Source: Adiantum capillus-veneris
Taxonomy: Eukaryota; Streptophyta; Polypodiopsida; Polypodiales; Pteridaceae
NCBI GenBank assembly: GCA_014529385.2
Contig: CM043963.1
Span: 4,995,501-5,059,500 of the forward strand
Direction: 5' to 3'
Length of the DNA: 64,000 bases
Part shown: positions 46,791-57,480 of the stretch, in pieces
Layout: each line of letters begins with the position of its first letter
Position numbering within the stretch: position 1 is the stretch's first letter
The notes under the pieces: generated by a model
Seen by the model: the letters and a program-made list of their open reading frames with translations, nothing else
What the model was told of the DNA's origin: nothing
Database searches by the model: none
Program-made: the position numbers and the translations under genes

Positions 46791-47736
46791 CCGTTGGCCC
46801 GTAGGCTAGACTACCATTGTCTGGCGAACTTTTGAAAGTGCATAGCTACATGGGTGTAGCTTAGAGGACCCCGTGAAGGCCTCATCTCCGAACGCCGCAT
46901 CAAATTGTTGGATAAAGGCCAAGAATTTGTCCGTAGCACCAAAAGTGCCATCATAGGTAAGTAAAGAGATTCTCTTCCCTCCCTCTTTGAATTTCTTGAG
47001 CTTGGACGACCTCTTCCACGCGGCATAGGATTTCTTATGGCCTCTTCTTTTTGATGGTTCAAAGGTTGCACCATCATTTTCTTCAGAAGATGAAGAATTT
47101 GAGGAAGATGGAGAAGAGGGTGACCTCTTTCTCGCCTTTTTCTTTCCTTGATCTTCTTTGTCTTCACCATCACTTCATAAGAGGAAGAGGATGAAGAAGA
47201 TTGAGAAGAGGGTGTCCTCTTTCTCGCCTTTTTCTTCTCTTGCTTTTTGTCATCCCTCTTTGAAGTATGGTGTGGAGAAGTATGCAATGGTCTTCTCCAT
47301 TTTGGAGGTGATGGAGAGCGTTTAGCCCGCCGTCTTCGTGGAGCCATCTCCATTGAGGTGGCGGGAGACTCACTTCTTTCTCATTCCTTTGGTGGAGGCT
47401 CTTGAATTCTCCTTTGAGAAGGAGATGAGTCATCAAGGAGAAAATTTCTGAGCCCTTCATAGGGATCCTCTTCTTCTTCCCGAATCGGAGAGAGACCTCT
47501 TTTGGAAGTCTCGCAAGGAGGCTTCCTAGGTGTTCTCTCGTCATGGTGGGGGGCTTGGAGAATCCCATGAGCACGAAGCTACCGTTGCACTTCACTTTGG
47601 AGGGATGGATTTCCCATGGCTTGTTGAAGCCTCGAAACAAGATAGTTAATGAGCATCTGGGCATCATTAGTAGCTTGCTCATTAGCAAAATCAAAGTTAT
47701 CACATTAATTTCACTCTCTTTACTATTGTCAGCCAT
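46791..47736 (-). pseudogene. Chromovirus gag N-terminal region, frameshifted
   Basis: The ATG at 47734-47736 opens MADNSKESEINV. Right after it the frame must change to continue as a gag-like QATNDAQMLINYLVSRLQ, which lies in the next frame. A basic, Ser-rich linker follows (47350-47000) with two copies of a KKARKRTPSSQ/S-rich block about 80 bp apart, then the join to the gag core. Confidence 0.7.
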
Positions 47737-48421
47737 TCTAACAACTTTTAGGTGTACTTTGGCACTTCAAGTTGCTACTCCTCTTTACCCCTTTAGAAAA
47801 AATCACTCAAGCTATTGTACCCGTGGCTCAAATGCCATTAATTGCAAGGAATGGAAGAGAGGGTCATTCAACACCAAAACAACACCGGCTCCTATCAAGC
47901 TTCTAATAGCTCAATAGTGGTTAAGCCGTAGGCAAGCCCCATAGGACTCCACTATTAAGACCATAGCTCTCGACAGTGATGCCCCTTTAACTGCATAAAG
48001 GCAGGCGCACTGCAAGGCTGAAAAATCCCTATTCTATTTACTCACATGCAATCAATAGTACCAACTATTTATAGCTAGCTTGAGGACCTCCCTTCTTGAG
48101 CAAGAACAGAGAAACCTTGTGCTCTGATACCAATGTAACATTTAATGGCCTAATAACTTGTGTGTAGTGGAAAATAGCATGAACATAGTTAGCATTTCAT
48201 TAGAATAGATTCCTACTGAGATTAACAAGAGTGCTTTGTTGGAGAGAGCGACAAAAAGCATAACACCTAGTTAGATAGCATGAACAATACTTCAAAAGAG
48301 AGAGAAATTAAGCAATTGACAACAGTTGAGGACCGGATTTGCATGGAGCCGATCCCCCCTCCAAAAGGCTTTGTATTATGGTTTCTCCCATCAAGAGAGA
48401 CATTTTACAATACAATTTCTT

Positions 48422-48944
48422 GTGTTCCTTCAATACTAGCTAGTGCAATGAAGATGGAAACTTCATGCACTATGCAAAACACTTATCAAACACAACATCA
48501 ATTCCCTCACAGTCTCAGACCCAAGACCTCACACATATTCGAAGATGGTGAGAGCTAGCGGGGTATGAGAGTAGATTGAGAGGAAGGAGTATTCTTATGA
48601 GAAAGATGTACATCTCCTCACATAATCACTCATATTAGCATAGCTTAGCTTAGTAATTAGCATGGTAGAGGAGATGAGCATGCATTGAAGCTTGTCTCTT
48701 GGTTGTATTTGCATCACAAAGCCAAGAGTTGTTGGTGTAGGCCTTCCTTCTCACAAGCTTGGAGTAGGTGATAAGCTTTCTGTTGGACGGATACGCCGCG
48801 ATGGACGTCAGCACAGCGAGAACTCACCCAACAAGATTTATCAGCTAAGGACGAAGCTCGACCCGCAGGCGCGTGGAAGAAAGCATAGGGTGTCAACTTA
48901 CACTCGACCGAATCCCAACTAATTCCTGCAGAGGTCTCTACCCA
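48422..48944. other. Junction DNA without a recognised gene
   Basis: Between the broken chromovirus LTR and the + strand ORF region. No LTR end, primer site or coding domain seen. Short frames here look random. Confidence 0.5.
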
Positions 48945-50054
48945 ATGTCTAAGTCACAGCCTTCAGGAGTGCATAAGAGGAAACTTCCTACAACGCTTTC
49001 TAGAGCCGAACACCCATCAAACAATCTCGAAACACCACAGAAATTAAAGGAGACCCTATTAACACCAATAGGTCGCTCTCCTTAAGGTCTATGAACCAAA
49101 ACCCCAACCCAAAACACCCGGTGCAAAATCACACCCATGCAAGAGAAAATCCTAGTAGGACCCTCTCAAGAGCCACAAGATTTGACACAAGAAGAGGAAG
49201 AGAAGCTGCGCAAGGCCATAGATGAAGAAATCAGAGAAATGGCCAAGGAATCCTTGGAATGGGAGCAGAGGGTTTTTAAATCCATGACCATTCAGAAGAT
49301 AGACGCCAGCAACCTTCGGCATGAATGGCTACAGCCCTCTCTCCCATATCCTTTGCTAAAGTATGAAGCCACCACCATCAACAAGATAATCAGAGAAGAG
49401 CCAACAGTGCCACTCTACACAACAGATATCTCCCAGCCTAAAGGGGCAAAGCTGATAGTCGACTCCCAGCCCAGGTGGAGAAAGGCATGGATGACGAAGT
49501 ATCCACAGTACCTAATCCATTTGGTAGAGGCACCCAAAATCATCAGAGATAACCTAAGCTTCTGCCCTCTACCAAGGATGCAGATGTGGAAGGCCCATGA
49601 GATACTACAAACAAGCCAACCCACTTGGCTAAACTATCCGCCAGGCTTGAAGGCAGGCGAGAGAATAAGTGTTCAATACATGGTGAAAACCCTAACGGGC
49701 GCCATCAAATTTTTCACTGGCTCGCCTGACCTTTCTTGCATAATGATGAGGAAGATCTGCAAAACTCTTTTGGCAGTCTTCGAGACGTTCAAACCGGGCC
49801 ACGTGACAGATAGTATCTTCTTCTTTCAAGATACTTACAGATGTGCATATGATCTGTCTGGTCAGCCTTCCAAGGAGGTGATACATGCATTGTATCAAAG
49901 GATCATGTTTTTTCCATCCTATAACCTCCAGGCCTTTGAAGAAGCTTTCTACACCGGCTTCTTCACCATCAACACTGATATATTCGGCCCAACACTACTG
50001 GATTTACATGTAAGATACGAGTCGCTGCTCAAGATGCGCAAAACCATAAGATGA
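48945..50054 (+). CDS. Unknown ORF just upstream of a 3' LTR
   Basis: The main frame is 49137-50054 (305 codons, MQEKILVGPSQEPQDLTQEEE...). In the same frame, 48945-49085 (MSKSQPSGVHKRKLPTTL...) is basic and Ser/Pro-rich and is separated by two stops, so it may be the original N-terminus. Seen in the protein: an acidic, helical start, blocks VDSQPRWRKAWMTKYPQYL and NYPPGLKAGERISVQYMVKTL, and a C-terminal part with SIFFFQDTYRCAYDLSGQP and EEAFYTGFFTINTDIFGPTL. No zinc knuckle, protease or RT motif. The stop is 38 bp before a polypurine tract and LTR start, so this is the last gene of a + strand LTR element, at the position used by env-like or extra ORFs. The family is unknown. Confidence 0.6.
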
Positions 50055-50091
50055 AGAAGCAGCTCAACAACCATGTTAGGGACGACATGAG

Positions 50092-50106
50092 CAAGGAGGG
50101 GGGGAG
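50092..50106 (+). promoter_or_regulatory. Polypurine tract
   Basis: GCAAGGAGGGGGGAG directly before TGTTAGAAGC. This is the plus-strand primer of an LTR element and fixes the LTR start at 50107. Confidence 0.8.
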
Positions 50107-50657
50107 TGTTAGAAGCTGGAAACACCCTATGGAAATTGACTGCCCGGCAGATTATCATTTTTTGTAATTATTCATTTATTGAGAAAACCGACATTTCACC
50201 TTGTAAATATTGGGGCTTACAGAAGTTTACAGATTGTATCCCAGTTTTGACATGTAGATTGAGTAGATGGTTAATTTGGAACTTTAGGGTTTGAGAATTG
50301 TAAGGTATTTATACCACTTTTTGACCTTAATGAAAGGACCTTTGTCATTTAAAAAAAGTTTTGAAGTCTGTGAGTGAGTGTATTGTGTATGAGAAAGAGT
50401 GTGAGCTTCATCTTGACGCTACGTGTGCACCTGTGGTCAGAATCGAGTGCGAAGAAGTACGGCGTGTCGACCCTGATGAGAGCTATGCGCCGATACCTAC
50501 ATTGCGTGCGTACGGTCCGGTTTTGCGAGCTCCATCTACGAGCTTCATCTGGTGATTCGGTGAGCATACGTTGTCCGGTTTTGCATTGCAGCATATCCAC
50601 GCGTTCACATTGAGTAGAGCTACACATTAGGTACTTTAGATTTTGAAAACGAAGACA
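50107..50657 (+). mobile_element. 3' LTR of a + strand element
   Basis: Starts TGTTAGAAGC at a polypurine tract and probably ends CGAAGACA at 50657, where the minus-strand coiled-coil ORF resumes. Length about 551 bp. A TATTTATACCAC box near 50309 could be its promoter. No partner LTR is seen to the left, so the 5' half of the element is deleted and no target duplication can be shown. Confidence 0.6.
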
Positions 50658-51382
50658 TGCAAATTTTGGCCAGACATCCGATGTGTCCACCGGATCTGCC
50701 ACATTCGCTAGGTCTATGCCTTCCATGGCTGTTGGCCCTGTGCCTGCCTGCTCTTCTGCCTGCTGGCCTCTTAGCTCATCTATCTGCTTTTGGAGTGTCT
50801 ATTTCTCTGCTTCAGTTTCTTCTCCCATGTTCACGAGTAGGTCGTTCAACTCGGCGTTTATCTTCTCCGCCTCCTCGAGCTTTCTTTTGATATTTTCTAG
50901 CTCATCTTGCATTGATTTTTGCTCTTCTTCCATGCGTGTTTGTATAACCACCGACCCTTTTTCCATCATCAGCCTTTGCTTCTTCTCTAAGGTCAACTCT
51001 TTCTAGATCTCTTTCATCTGTTCTTTCATCTGGCTCTCTGTAGTGGTGTGAGTCGAGCTAGTAGCCTGGACTCTGGCAGGAGATTCCCGTAGCCGCTGGA
51101 TGGTTTGATCTTTAACTTTAAGGTGGTCCTTGAGCTCAAGGACCTCATCCTGGCTAGCCTCCTGGTCTATTTTTTCCTTTTCTTTGGCATTTCGCATGGC
51201 CTCAACTTCCTTGGACTCCTCAGCAAGTTGTAGGGTTAGGTTATCCCTTTCCCTCTCTGCATCTTTCAATGACTTGCTGAGTTGTCTATACTCCTCTTCG
51301 GCTCCTTGCAGTCTTTGAGTTGTTGCCTGATTTTCTCTTTCCATTTCCTGGCATCTTTGCAATGCCTTTGCCAGAATGGCTT

Positions 51383-51451
<69 letters not shown>

Positions 51452-52468
51452 CCTTTGGCTGTGTTTTTGTAACGTGTCGACTTCAAGCTTTATCTGCACT
51501 TCAGTGGCTTTGAGAGTTGCCATTTCACTTTTTGTTGCCATTGACTGTGCCCTTAGCCTTGTTAGCTTTGTCATCACCACATCCCAATCATTGGTGGGTG
51601 GGTGCAGGTCCACTGTATCAATGGACATTTATTTAAGCTCCACTAACCTCAGGCTCTGCATTTGCTCTTTGGGCCCCGTGCTTGCCAAGTCGAATGCGAT
51701 TGTCGCAGCCTCTTCTTTTGTATATCCGAAAGCTAGTAGGTCTAGAAATGTGTTATATCTGGCTTCATTTGGCTCTGGCTGCTCACTTTTAGGCTTAGCC
51801 TCTTCCTTTGGTTCTTACTCTTGGCTTTGTTCTTGCTTTGACTCTTCTTGGTCTTCTGGTTTGTCTTGCTCCTCTTTCTCTTCTTGTGGAGGGCTACGAG
51901 GAGGTGGTGAGGGTGGTGAGCTGGACTCAAGGCTGGGAGATAGATTTGTCGATTTTTTCTTGAAATCTCTGTCTGCCTTTGTCTTCCTTTCTCTCTCTTG
52001 GCCTTCCTGCTCTTCTAGCAGTTTCCGTCGGACTTGCTCCACTTCCTCTTCTGTAAATGGTACATGTGGGATATTTTTTGCTGTGGCATCCAGAATCTCA
52101 AAATTCTTAATGTAGTCGTCAAATCTGTCTCTGTGCACCCTTTGGGATGATCCCGACATTGCTTCTAGAGACGGATTCCATAGCTCATTCAAATCTCCTT
52201 TGAGGGCTCTTTCAGCCCTGAAACTTTCCATCAGCCGCTCTAGACGTGCAGCTTTCTGTGATTTCGTCTCTTTTACTAGCACTTGGGCAGATTCCTTCTT
52301 TCCCTTCTTTAGCTCTGACTGCTCTTCTTGCATGGTTTCTAATCGGCGTTTCAAATGGGTTGCCACCCTTGGTGCTTTGGGCTATTCGTCTTCCTTATCT
52401 TCTTTGAGCCTCAGCCAGTCGTTCTGTGATGGAGGGTCGGGCCATCTTCCCTTGGCGTGCAATGCTCC
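50658..52468 (-). pseudogene. Coiled-coil part of a long gag-like ORF (continues at 57737)
   Basis: The minus strand continues the frame of 58501-57737 after the nested element, beginning LHAKGRWPDPPSQNDWLRL. It then reads a highly charged protein: KRRLETMQEEQSELKKGKK, RDRFDDYIKNFEILDATAKN, a Pro/Ser patch, LLAFGYTKEEAATIAFDLA and long coiled coils (RCQEMERENQATTQRLQGAE, EEEQKSMQDELENIKRKLEE). Five in-frame stops and a frame change occur. The change falls exactly on the (CT)n run at 51391-51447, which is read as (RE)n. The LTR at 50107-50657 cuts the 3' end. I infer a structural, gag-like protein of a Ty3-type element; no known domain is clear. Confidence 0.6.
51391..51447. repeat. (CT)n microsatellite inside a coding frame
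   Basis: Long CT run that codes for alternating Arg-Glu on the minus strand and accounts for the frame change of the coiled-coil ORF. Confidence 0.93.
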
Positions 52469-52768
52469 TGTTAACCCTCACGGCACACGGACACCCTATC
52501 ACCTACGACGGACGTGTATTATGTATTTGGTAGAGTCAGGTACCGGGCTTGTCGGACCAATAGGGAAAGGTAGAGTGATCGCCGATGAGAGGCGCACTTT
52601 AACTTGGACATTCAAGGGATTAGTTGGTTAAGCATGGGCGCCCAAGTGTGAATGGGGTGAGCTCCTATAAAAGCCAACTAAACCTAATTTTTACTCATTC
52701 TCTCATTTGTGCAATTGAAGAGTGCTCTTGCTCCATCTCCATCTCCATCTTCTTCTTCTTCACCTCCT

Positions 52769-52800
<32 letters not shown>

Positions 52801-53051
52801 GGAGAGTGTGTGTGCGATCGAGCATTACGAAGGCACGACGGCGGCGAAGCGGTTGAGCGTGGCACGACTGCAGCTTCTTCTTCATCGCGGCGAGGAATCC
52901 ACCACGAAGGCGAGCGTAGAACGGTGAGTGACACACCCTTTGTTTTCTTGAGCTTGCTAGTTTAGGCTTGTTGTGTGCTTGGAGCCGTTTGTGGCTCGCA
53001 CACGGTGTATTGGCAAGTCCCTTGCTTCGACAGTGCGACAAGGAGCGCACA
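52469..53051 (+). repeat. 5' LTR of the nested element
   Basis: TGTTAACCCTCACGG...AGGAGCGCACA. Carries TATAAAAG at 52666-52673, a CT-rich stretch, then a (GT)n(GA)n tract at 52768-52804. It differs from the 3' copy at 52860 (T for C) and 52921 (A for G). Confidence 0.95.
52666..52673 (+). promoter_or_regulatory. LTR TATA box
   Basis: TATAAAAG in the 5' LTR, repeated at 57346-57353 in the 3' LTR. Transcription would start about 30 bp downstream, ahead of the CT-rich leader. Its conservation in both LTRs fits a live promoter. Confidence 0.6.
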
Positions 53052-53055
53052 TTTT

Positions 53056-53073
53056 TGGCGCCGCTGCCGGGGA
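53056..53073 (+). promoter_or_regulatory. Primer-binding site
   Basis: TGGCGCCGCTGCCGGGGA, four bases after the LTR end. It differs by one base from the TGGCGCCGTTGCCGGGGA form common in plant Ty3 (Tat/Athila-type) elements. I leave the tRNA identity open. Confidence 0.85.
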
Positions 53074-54013
53074 TATGCCCTACACTAAGCTCGGTTAGCA
53101 CTTTACGCTTCCTTGTGGTGCAATTTCTATCATAGGAAAGGCAGGGAAGGAGTGTGTGGAAGGTTTCTGTTTTTTGCGTTTTCTGCAATTGCTGTCAAGT
53201 TTCAATTTCTGCTATTGTCTGCGTTTTTCCAATTTCTGCAATTTTTGCATTTCCAAGTTCGGCGTTTTCAGTTTCTGCAATTTTCTGCGTGCCTGCGTTT
53301 TTTCAATTTTCTGCAATTTTTGCGTTTTTTTAATTTTCTGCAATTTCTGCATTTCTGCGTTTTTCTGCATTTTTTTCAATTTCTGTATTTTCTGCATCAA
53401 CAAAAAAAAAAAAAGTAAAAAAATTTTGGAAAAAAAAAGTTTTTTGAGAAAAAAAAAAAAATAATTTTGAAAAATAAAAATAAAAAAATCCGGAAATAAA
53501 AAACGCGAGCGAGCGGGCGGCTAAATTTTTCGAAAATAAAAAACGTGACTCTTAAAACGGACGGGTTGGTTTGTATAAAAGATAGATCGGGATCGTTTTC
53601 CCAGGCCTAGGCCTAGGCCCAGGCCCAGGCCTCAGTCCTCAGTCTTATGATATATACTTTACTCACTCTTATATATATACCTTACTCCCTCAAGAGAGAA
53701 TGAGAGCATGTGGGACAAGTCCTCCACTCTCCTCCTTTCTCTTCCCACTTGCACCCTTAGACTTTCTAGTTTGGGCCTAGTTCCCTACTGGAAATTGACA
53801 GTTTTAGGGATTCCGAGGGCATAGAGTGACCAAACGGAGGGTTGTAAAGCACGGCACGACCCTCTGACCGATACGCTCGTTTCGAGCTATCACACGGCCC
53901 ATTCCACGACACGCTCTAAAAAATCTAGCAAAAAAACAAACAAAAAACACGCTAAAAACTAGTCACAAGGCCTCCTAGAGCAGCTTTTTGACACCTTAGG
54001 GTATCAAAAGCAC
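53074..54013 (+). other. Leader of the nested element
   Basis: Non-coding. 53155-53400 is a degenerate repeat of TTTCTGCAATTT/TTTTTGCG-like units, followed by long A-rich runs (53400-53500). Then come GC-rich GAGCGAGCGGGCGG and AGGCCTAGGCCTAGGCCCAG-like stretches near 53610. No credible ORF before 54014. Confidence 0.7.
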
Positions 54014-55537
54014 ATGCACTTATGCTCTGGACGAGTGTTAGAACACGAGCATATTGAGAGTGCCTCTGTTCATACGGACACCCATTACCCATCCATGATA
54101 AGCTCTAGACCCTCAGCGGGGACACAAGGTAGCACCACCCAAGACCCTAAAATAGCCGCTAGTGATTCCTCCTCCGACTCAGAAATCATGGAAGCATACC
54201 CTAACCAAAACACTGAGAGAGAAGGCCATGCACCTCCCGAAGCTCCACAGCCTAGTACTAGTATGTTTAGCCGTTTCATGGAAACATTAGGTAGAGCTAC
54301 TCGCTCGGAACCTGATGCAAATGAAGCACACGAAGAGGATGGGTTGGACTCTGACACACCTCTACGATACCCCATTGAGTTAAATAGTGCCTATGGAAAA
54401 GTGCTATATAACGCCTTATTGGACACGGGTGCTAAATACAATCTGCTATCCTATGGGGTGTGGTGTCAGTTAGGGAAGCCACCTCTATCTGAGAGTATTA
54501 TCCAAGTCAAGGGTGTCAACAAGAAAAAAGCTGCGGTTTTTGGAATTTGGCACACTTCTGTCAATTATGACAATGGGGTGGTAGCTCAAGACTTTTTGGT
54601 CATGCCTACTGGAACTATGGAGGGTAATATAAACCTAGGCCGCACGTGGATGATAGCCACCAAATGCACTATTGATTGGGGGACTGGGGGTGTTACAACG
54701 CAAAAACCAACTCTTAGCCCTACCACTCAAGCCATAGTCCCTGAGATATTGCCCAAGGAAATAAAACCCAAGACATTGCATGTCCAGGAGGTTGAACCAT
54801 ACGTCCCCATAGCCCAACTCTCTAGAGCTTCAACTGATGTAGTTGAAAGAAAGCTTGAGACACACAAGAACCATCCTAATATAACAGAGAAAACATACAA
54901 GTGGGTCCCTAAAACCTCTGTAGTGAGCATGGTTGATGCAAAAAAACAGAAGCCTTGTAAGAACCGTACCACTCACTCCAAGAAAAGTAAGAAAATGTTG
55001 CGATGGATCCCTAAACGACTATTGGAAGCCCAAGGCTACTATCAAGGAAATGATCAAATCTGGGTGCCAAAACGTACATTGTGCTCTTACCTATCACCTG
55101 ACCCAAGTGAGCCCAATCCCGTAGCTCCAAAACGAATCAATGATCGTGGAAAGAAAAAAATCACAGAATGCTACACACCCGCTCCCGAGCTAGTTTGGGT
55201 ACCAAAGAAAGAACGATTTGTTCCACCTAGCTCAGGAAGGGGGGAGTCCCATGAAGATTCTAGCTCATCATGTAATACATCCATAGAGGTAAAAGCTTCT
55301 ACACAGCCTCCATCTATAGTAATGGACCTCAATGAAGCTACAAAAGAATCCACACCTCCCAGTGTTCAAGAATCACCTGATGAACCACTTCAAGTTCAAT
55401 CCTGGGAGAGTACCTTACCACCGTTGCAACTTGACGAGGCACCTAGGGTAATAGAAAACTACTGGCAAAAATCCTCACCTATTACCAACTGGAACAATTG
55501 GTTTCAAAGGGTGACAAGCTCATTTCAAATGGTATGA
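54014..55537 (+). CDS. Protease-like protein with four W-V/I-P-K motifs
   Basis: 507 codons, intact. Residues 1-125 are polar and low-complexity. Residues 126-225 form an aspartic-protease-like domain: LYNALLDTGAKYNLLSYGVW with the D-T-G-A site at residue 137, then VVAQDFLVMPTG and NINLGRTWMI, the place of the I-L-G-x-x-W end of retroviral proteases. Residues 290-400 hold four motifs: KWVPKTS (W297), RWIPKRL (W331), IWVPKRT (W350) and VWVPKKE (W395), in a basic region. The C-terminus is acidic. No RT or integrase. Start: the first ATG of the frame, downstream of the leader. A polypurine-like tract follows its stop by only 7 bp. The protease may process a partner's Gag; this is inference. The same domain order appears at 61221-62490. 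Confidence 0.85.
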   Translation: MHLCSGRVLEHEHIESASVHTDTHYPSMISSRPSAGTQGSTTQDPKIAASDSSSDSEIMEAYPNQNTEREGHAPPEAPQPSTSMFSRFMETLGRATRSEPDANEAHEEDGLDSDTPLRYPIELNSAYGKVLYNALLDTGAKYNLLSYGVWCQLGKPPLSESIIQVKGVNKKKAAVFGIWHTSVNYDNGVVAQDFLVMPTGTMEGNINLGRTWMIATKCTIDWGTGGVTTQKPTLSPTTQAIVPEILPKEIKPKTLHVQEVEPYVPIAQLSRASTDVVERKLETHKNHPNITEKTYKWVPKTSVVSMVDAKKQKPCKNRTTHSKKSKKMLRWIPKRLLEAQGYYQGNDQIWVPKRTLCSYLSPDPSEPNPVAPKRINDRGKKKITECYTPAPELVWVPKKERFVPPSSGRGESHEDSSSSCNTSIEVKASTQPPSIVMDLNEATKESTPPSVQESPDEPLQVQSWESTLPPLQLDEAPRVIENYWQKSSPITNWNNWFQRVTSSFQMV

Positions 55538-55544
55538 TCTACCC

Positions 55545-55558
55545 AAGGAAGGGGGGAG
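55545..55558 (+). promoter_or_regulatory. Second polypurine-like tract, internal
   Basis: AAGGAAGGGGGGAG followed at once by TGTTTGCTGACAG, just after the ORF stop. It closely resembles the real 3' tract at 57135-57148 (CAGGAAGGGGGGCA, then TGTTAAC). It may be a central polypurine tract or the ghost of an older LTR border. Confidence 0.5.
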
Positions 55559-57134
55559 TGTTTGCTGACAGTCATCATTCACTTGTTTCCCTCTCAACCT
55601 TTTTCCCTGACCTCTCAATCACCAATCTTAGGGAATGTACATATAAAGCTTTATACTCACAAAAAAAAAAAAAGAGCAAGAGCAATTAGCAAACGAGTAT
55701 GCACATTAAAAGTCAAAACATTGACTCAGACCTACACATTTACACCTGGTACAGTGAAACAGAAACCTATGCCATAAAACACCTTTGATCCTCATCACTT
55801 GAGTGATGGAGGGTAGGTAAGATTAGTACGATAGGAGTGTTTCTGTTTTAGAGTTGAGTGATTAGAAAAGTTCTCTTTTCCCACTGATGTTCCTCCTAGA
55901 GGTATTGTTTGTGTTTCATAGTGTGTACAGGAGCGTGTTGCTATTGATAGGATTTGGACCTTCATGGAACCTTCAAATCAAGCGCGACCATCAACACAAA
56001 CAGGTGTTTCTTATCCATTAGCATTGCCCTTATCTTTTTGCATCTATGTTTGTCTGCTTTGATTGTGATTGGTAGCATAATATTCAACGCATTGGCTTAG
56101 TATCAAACATTTAATTCAATGTAATCTTTTGTCATAATCACTTGTTTAAGGTGTAAAAATCAAGCAGTCCGACTAAGCTAGTTTGACCAAGCTAGGTATT
56201 AGAAATCTTCTCTTAATACCATGGGGAATGCCTTCCTAATAAGCAATGGTTACTTAGGTTCTTAATCCGATTTAGGCAGCATTGTGTGAAATGTACTAGG
56301 GCTTTCTAGTGGGCTTAACCCTAGTGACCTTTAGCTTAAGTATTATAAAGGGAGTTTACTAATGTGATGAGCCTGGGGAGTGTAACAATGTTATATGACC
56401 CCCCAAAGTTACAAAATTTAAATGCTGAAAATGAACAAACAAAAAATCAAAGTGCCACAATGTAAAATTTTAAGCTGGAAGAGAAATCTCAGCTTGATTT
56501 GGTACTTCACTCACATGTATCGCCTATGGTACTAGAGCCCTAGAGGTTCCCAGTGTGGGCGCTTTTCCTTGAGAAGCAAAAAACCCAAGGCATACAAAAT
56601 AAGCACACACATCATAATTGAATCAATGTGAAAAGACTTTGGGGGGTCAAAGAAAAAGTAATCAGTCAGGCGATGATTTCATGAGAAATTCCTTTTATGG
56701 TAGCTTAACTACAAGGTTTTCTAGATATAGCCTCTAGTCAGCCCTCGAACATGAATACTTGGCTCTCGCGATTAAACAACTTAATTGACCACAGAAATTT
56801 AAGAAGCTTACCCATGGTATTAATATTCGATCTCTAGTGCTTTTCGACCGTCAAATTAGTGACCCCAGACTTGTTTAATTTTTTACCTTTACATCTGTTT
56901 ATGCATTTGATTACATTGCAATTTAATGTTCATTGCTACCAAATTGTTTGAAATTCTTTGACCAATCAATTTTTCTATCTAAAACTGCATATGCTTTTTA
57001 AGAGAATGCAATTACTATGCCAATGTTGCTTGATTTTGCAGTGACTGAAGAAGGCTAAGGACATTCATCTCAAATGCTCTTCCACCTCGACGAACCAGCT
57101 TCAACTCAATAGCTTCCGAGGACGGAATCTACAT
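55559..57134 (+). other. 3' non-coding part of the nested element
   Basis: About 1.6 kb without a gene between the ORF and the 3' polypurine tract. AT-rich; nothing recognised. Its length is large compared with normal Ty3 3' UTRs. Confidence 0.7.
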
Positions 57135-57148
57135 CAGGAAGGGGGGCA
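57135..57148 (+). promoter_or_regulatory. 3' polypurine tract
   Basis: CAGGAAGGGGGGCA directly before the 3' LTR start TGTTAACC. Confidence 0.92.
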
Positions 57149-57448
57149 TGTTAACCCTCACGGCACACGGACACCCTATCACCTACGACGGACGTGTATT
57201 ATGTATTTGGTAGAGTCAGGTACCGGGCTTGTCGGACCAATAGGGAAAGGTAGAGTGATCGCCGATGAGAGGCGCACTTTAACTTGGACATTCAAGGGAT
57301 TAGTTGGTTAAGCATGGGCGCCCAAGTGTGAATGGGGTGAGCTCCTATAAAAGCCAACTAAACCTAATTTTTACTCATTCTCTCATTTGTGCAATTGAAG
57401 AGTGCTCTTGCTCCATCTCCATCTCCATCTTCTTCTTCTTCACCTCCT

Positions 57449-57480
<32 letters not shown>

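Larger units (their letters stand above)
41965..48421 (-). mobile_element. Ty3 chromovirus, 5' LTR truncated
   Basis: Left (3') LTR 41965-42450, from TGTAAC to GTGACA on +. A purine tract (AAGAGAGAGGTAA on -) follows at 42451-42464. The right (5') LTR starts at 48134 and matches the left one only to 48421, so about 200 bp of its outer end are missing. The primer site TTGGTATCAGAGC (tRNA-Met type) abuts it at 48121-48133. Gag, protease, RT, RNase H, integrase and a chromodomain follow in that order on the minus strand. At least six frameshifts or stops occur. The chromodomain end defines the chromovirus clade, which is common in plants. Confidence 0.92.

Noticed and set aside
51282-52115. 277-codon + strand ORF
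   Set aside because: It is antisense to the coiled-coil frame, which has heptads and continuity with the upstream part; the + frame is rich in Ser/Leu from the (CT)n run.
53155-53464. Phe/Cys-rich frames (QFLQFL, NFCNF) as membrane proteins
   Set aside because: They are translations of the TTTCTGCAATTT repeat in the leader of the nested element.
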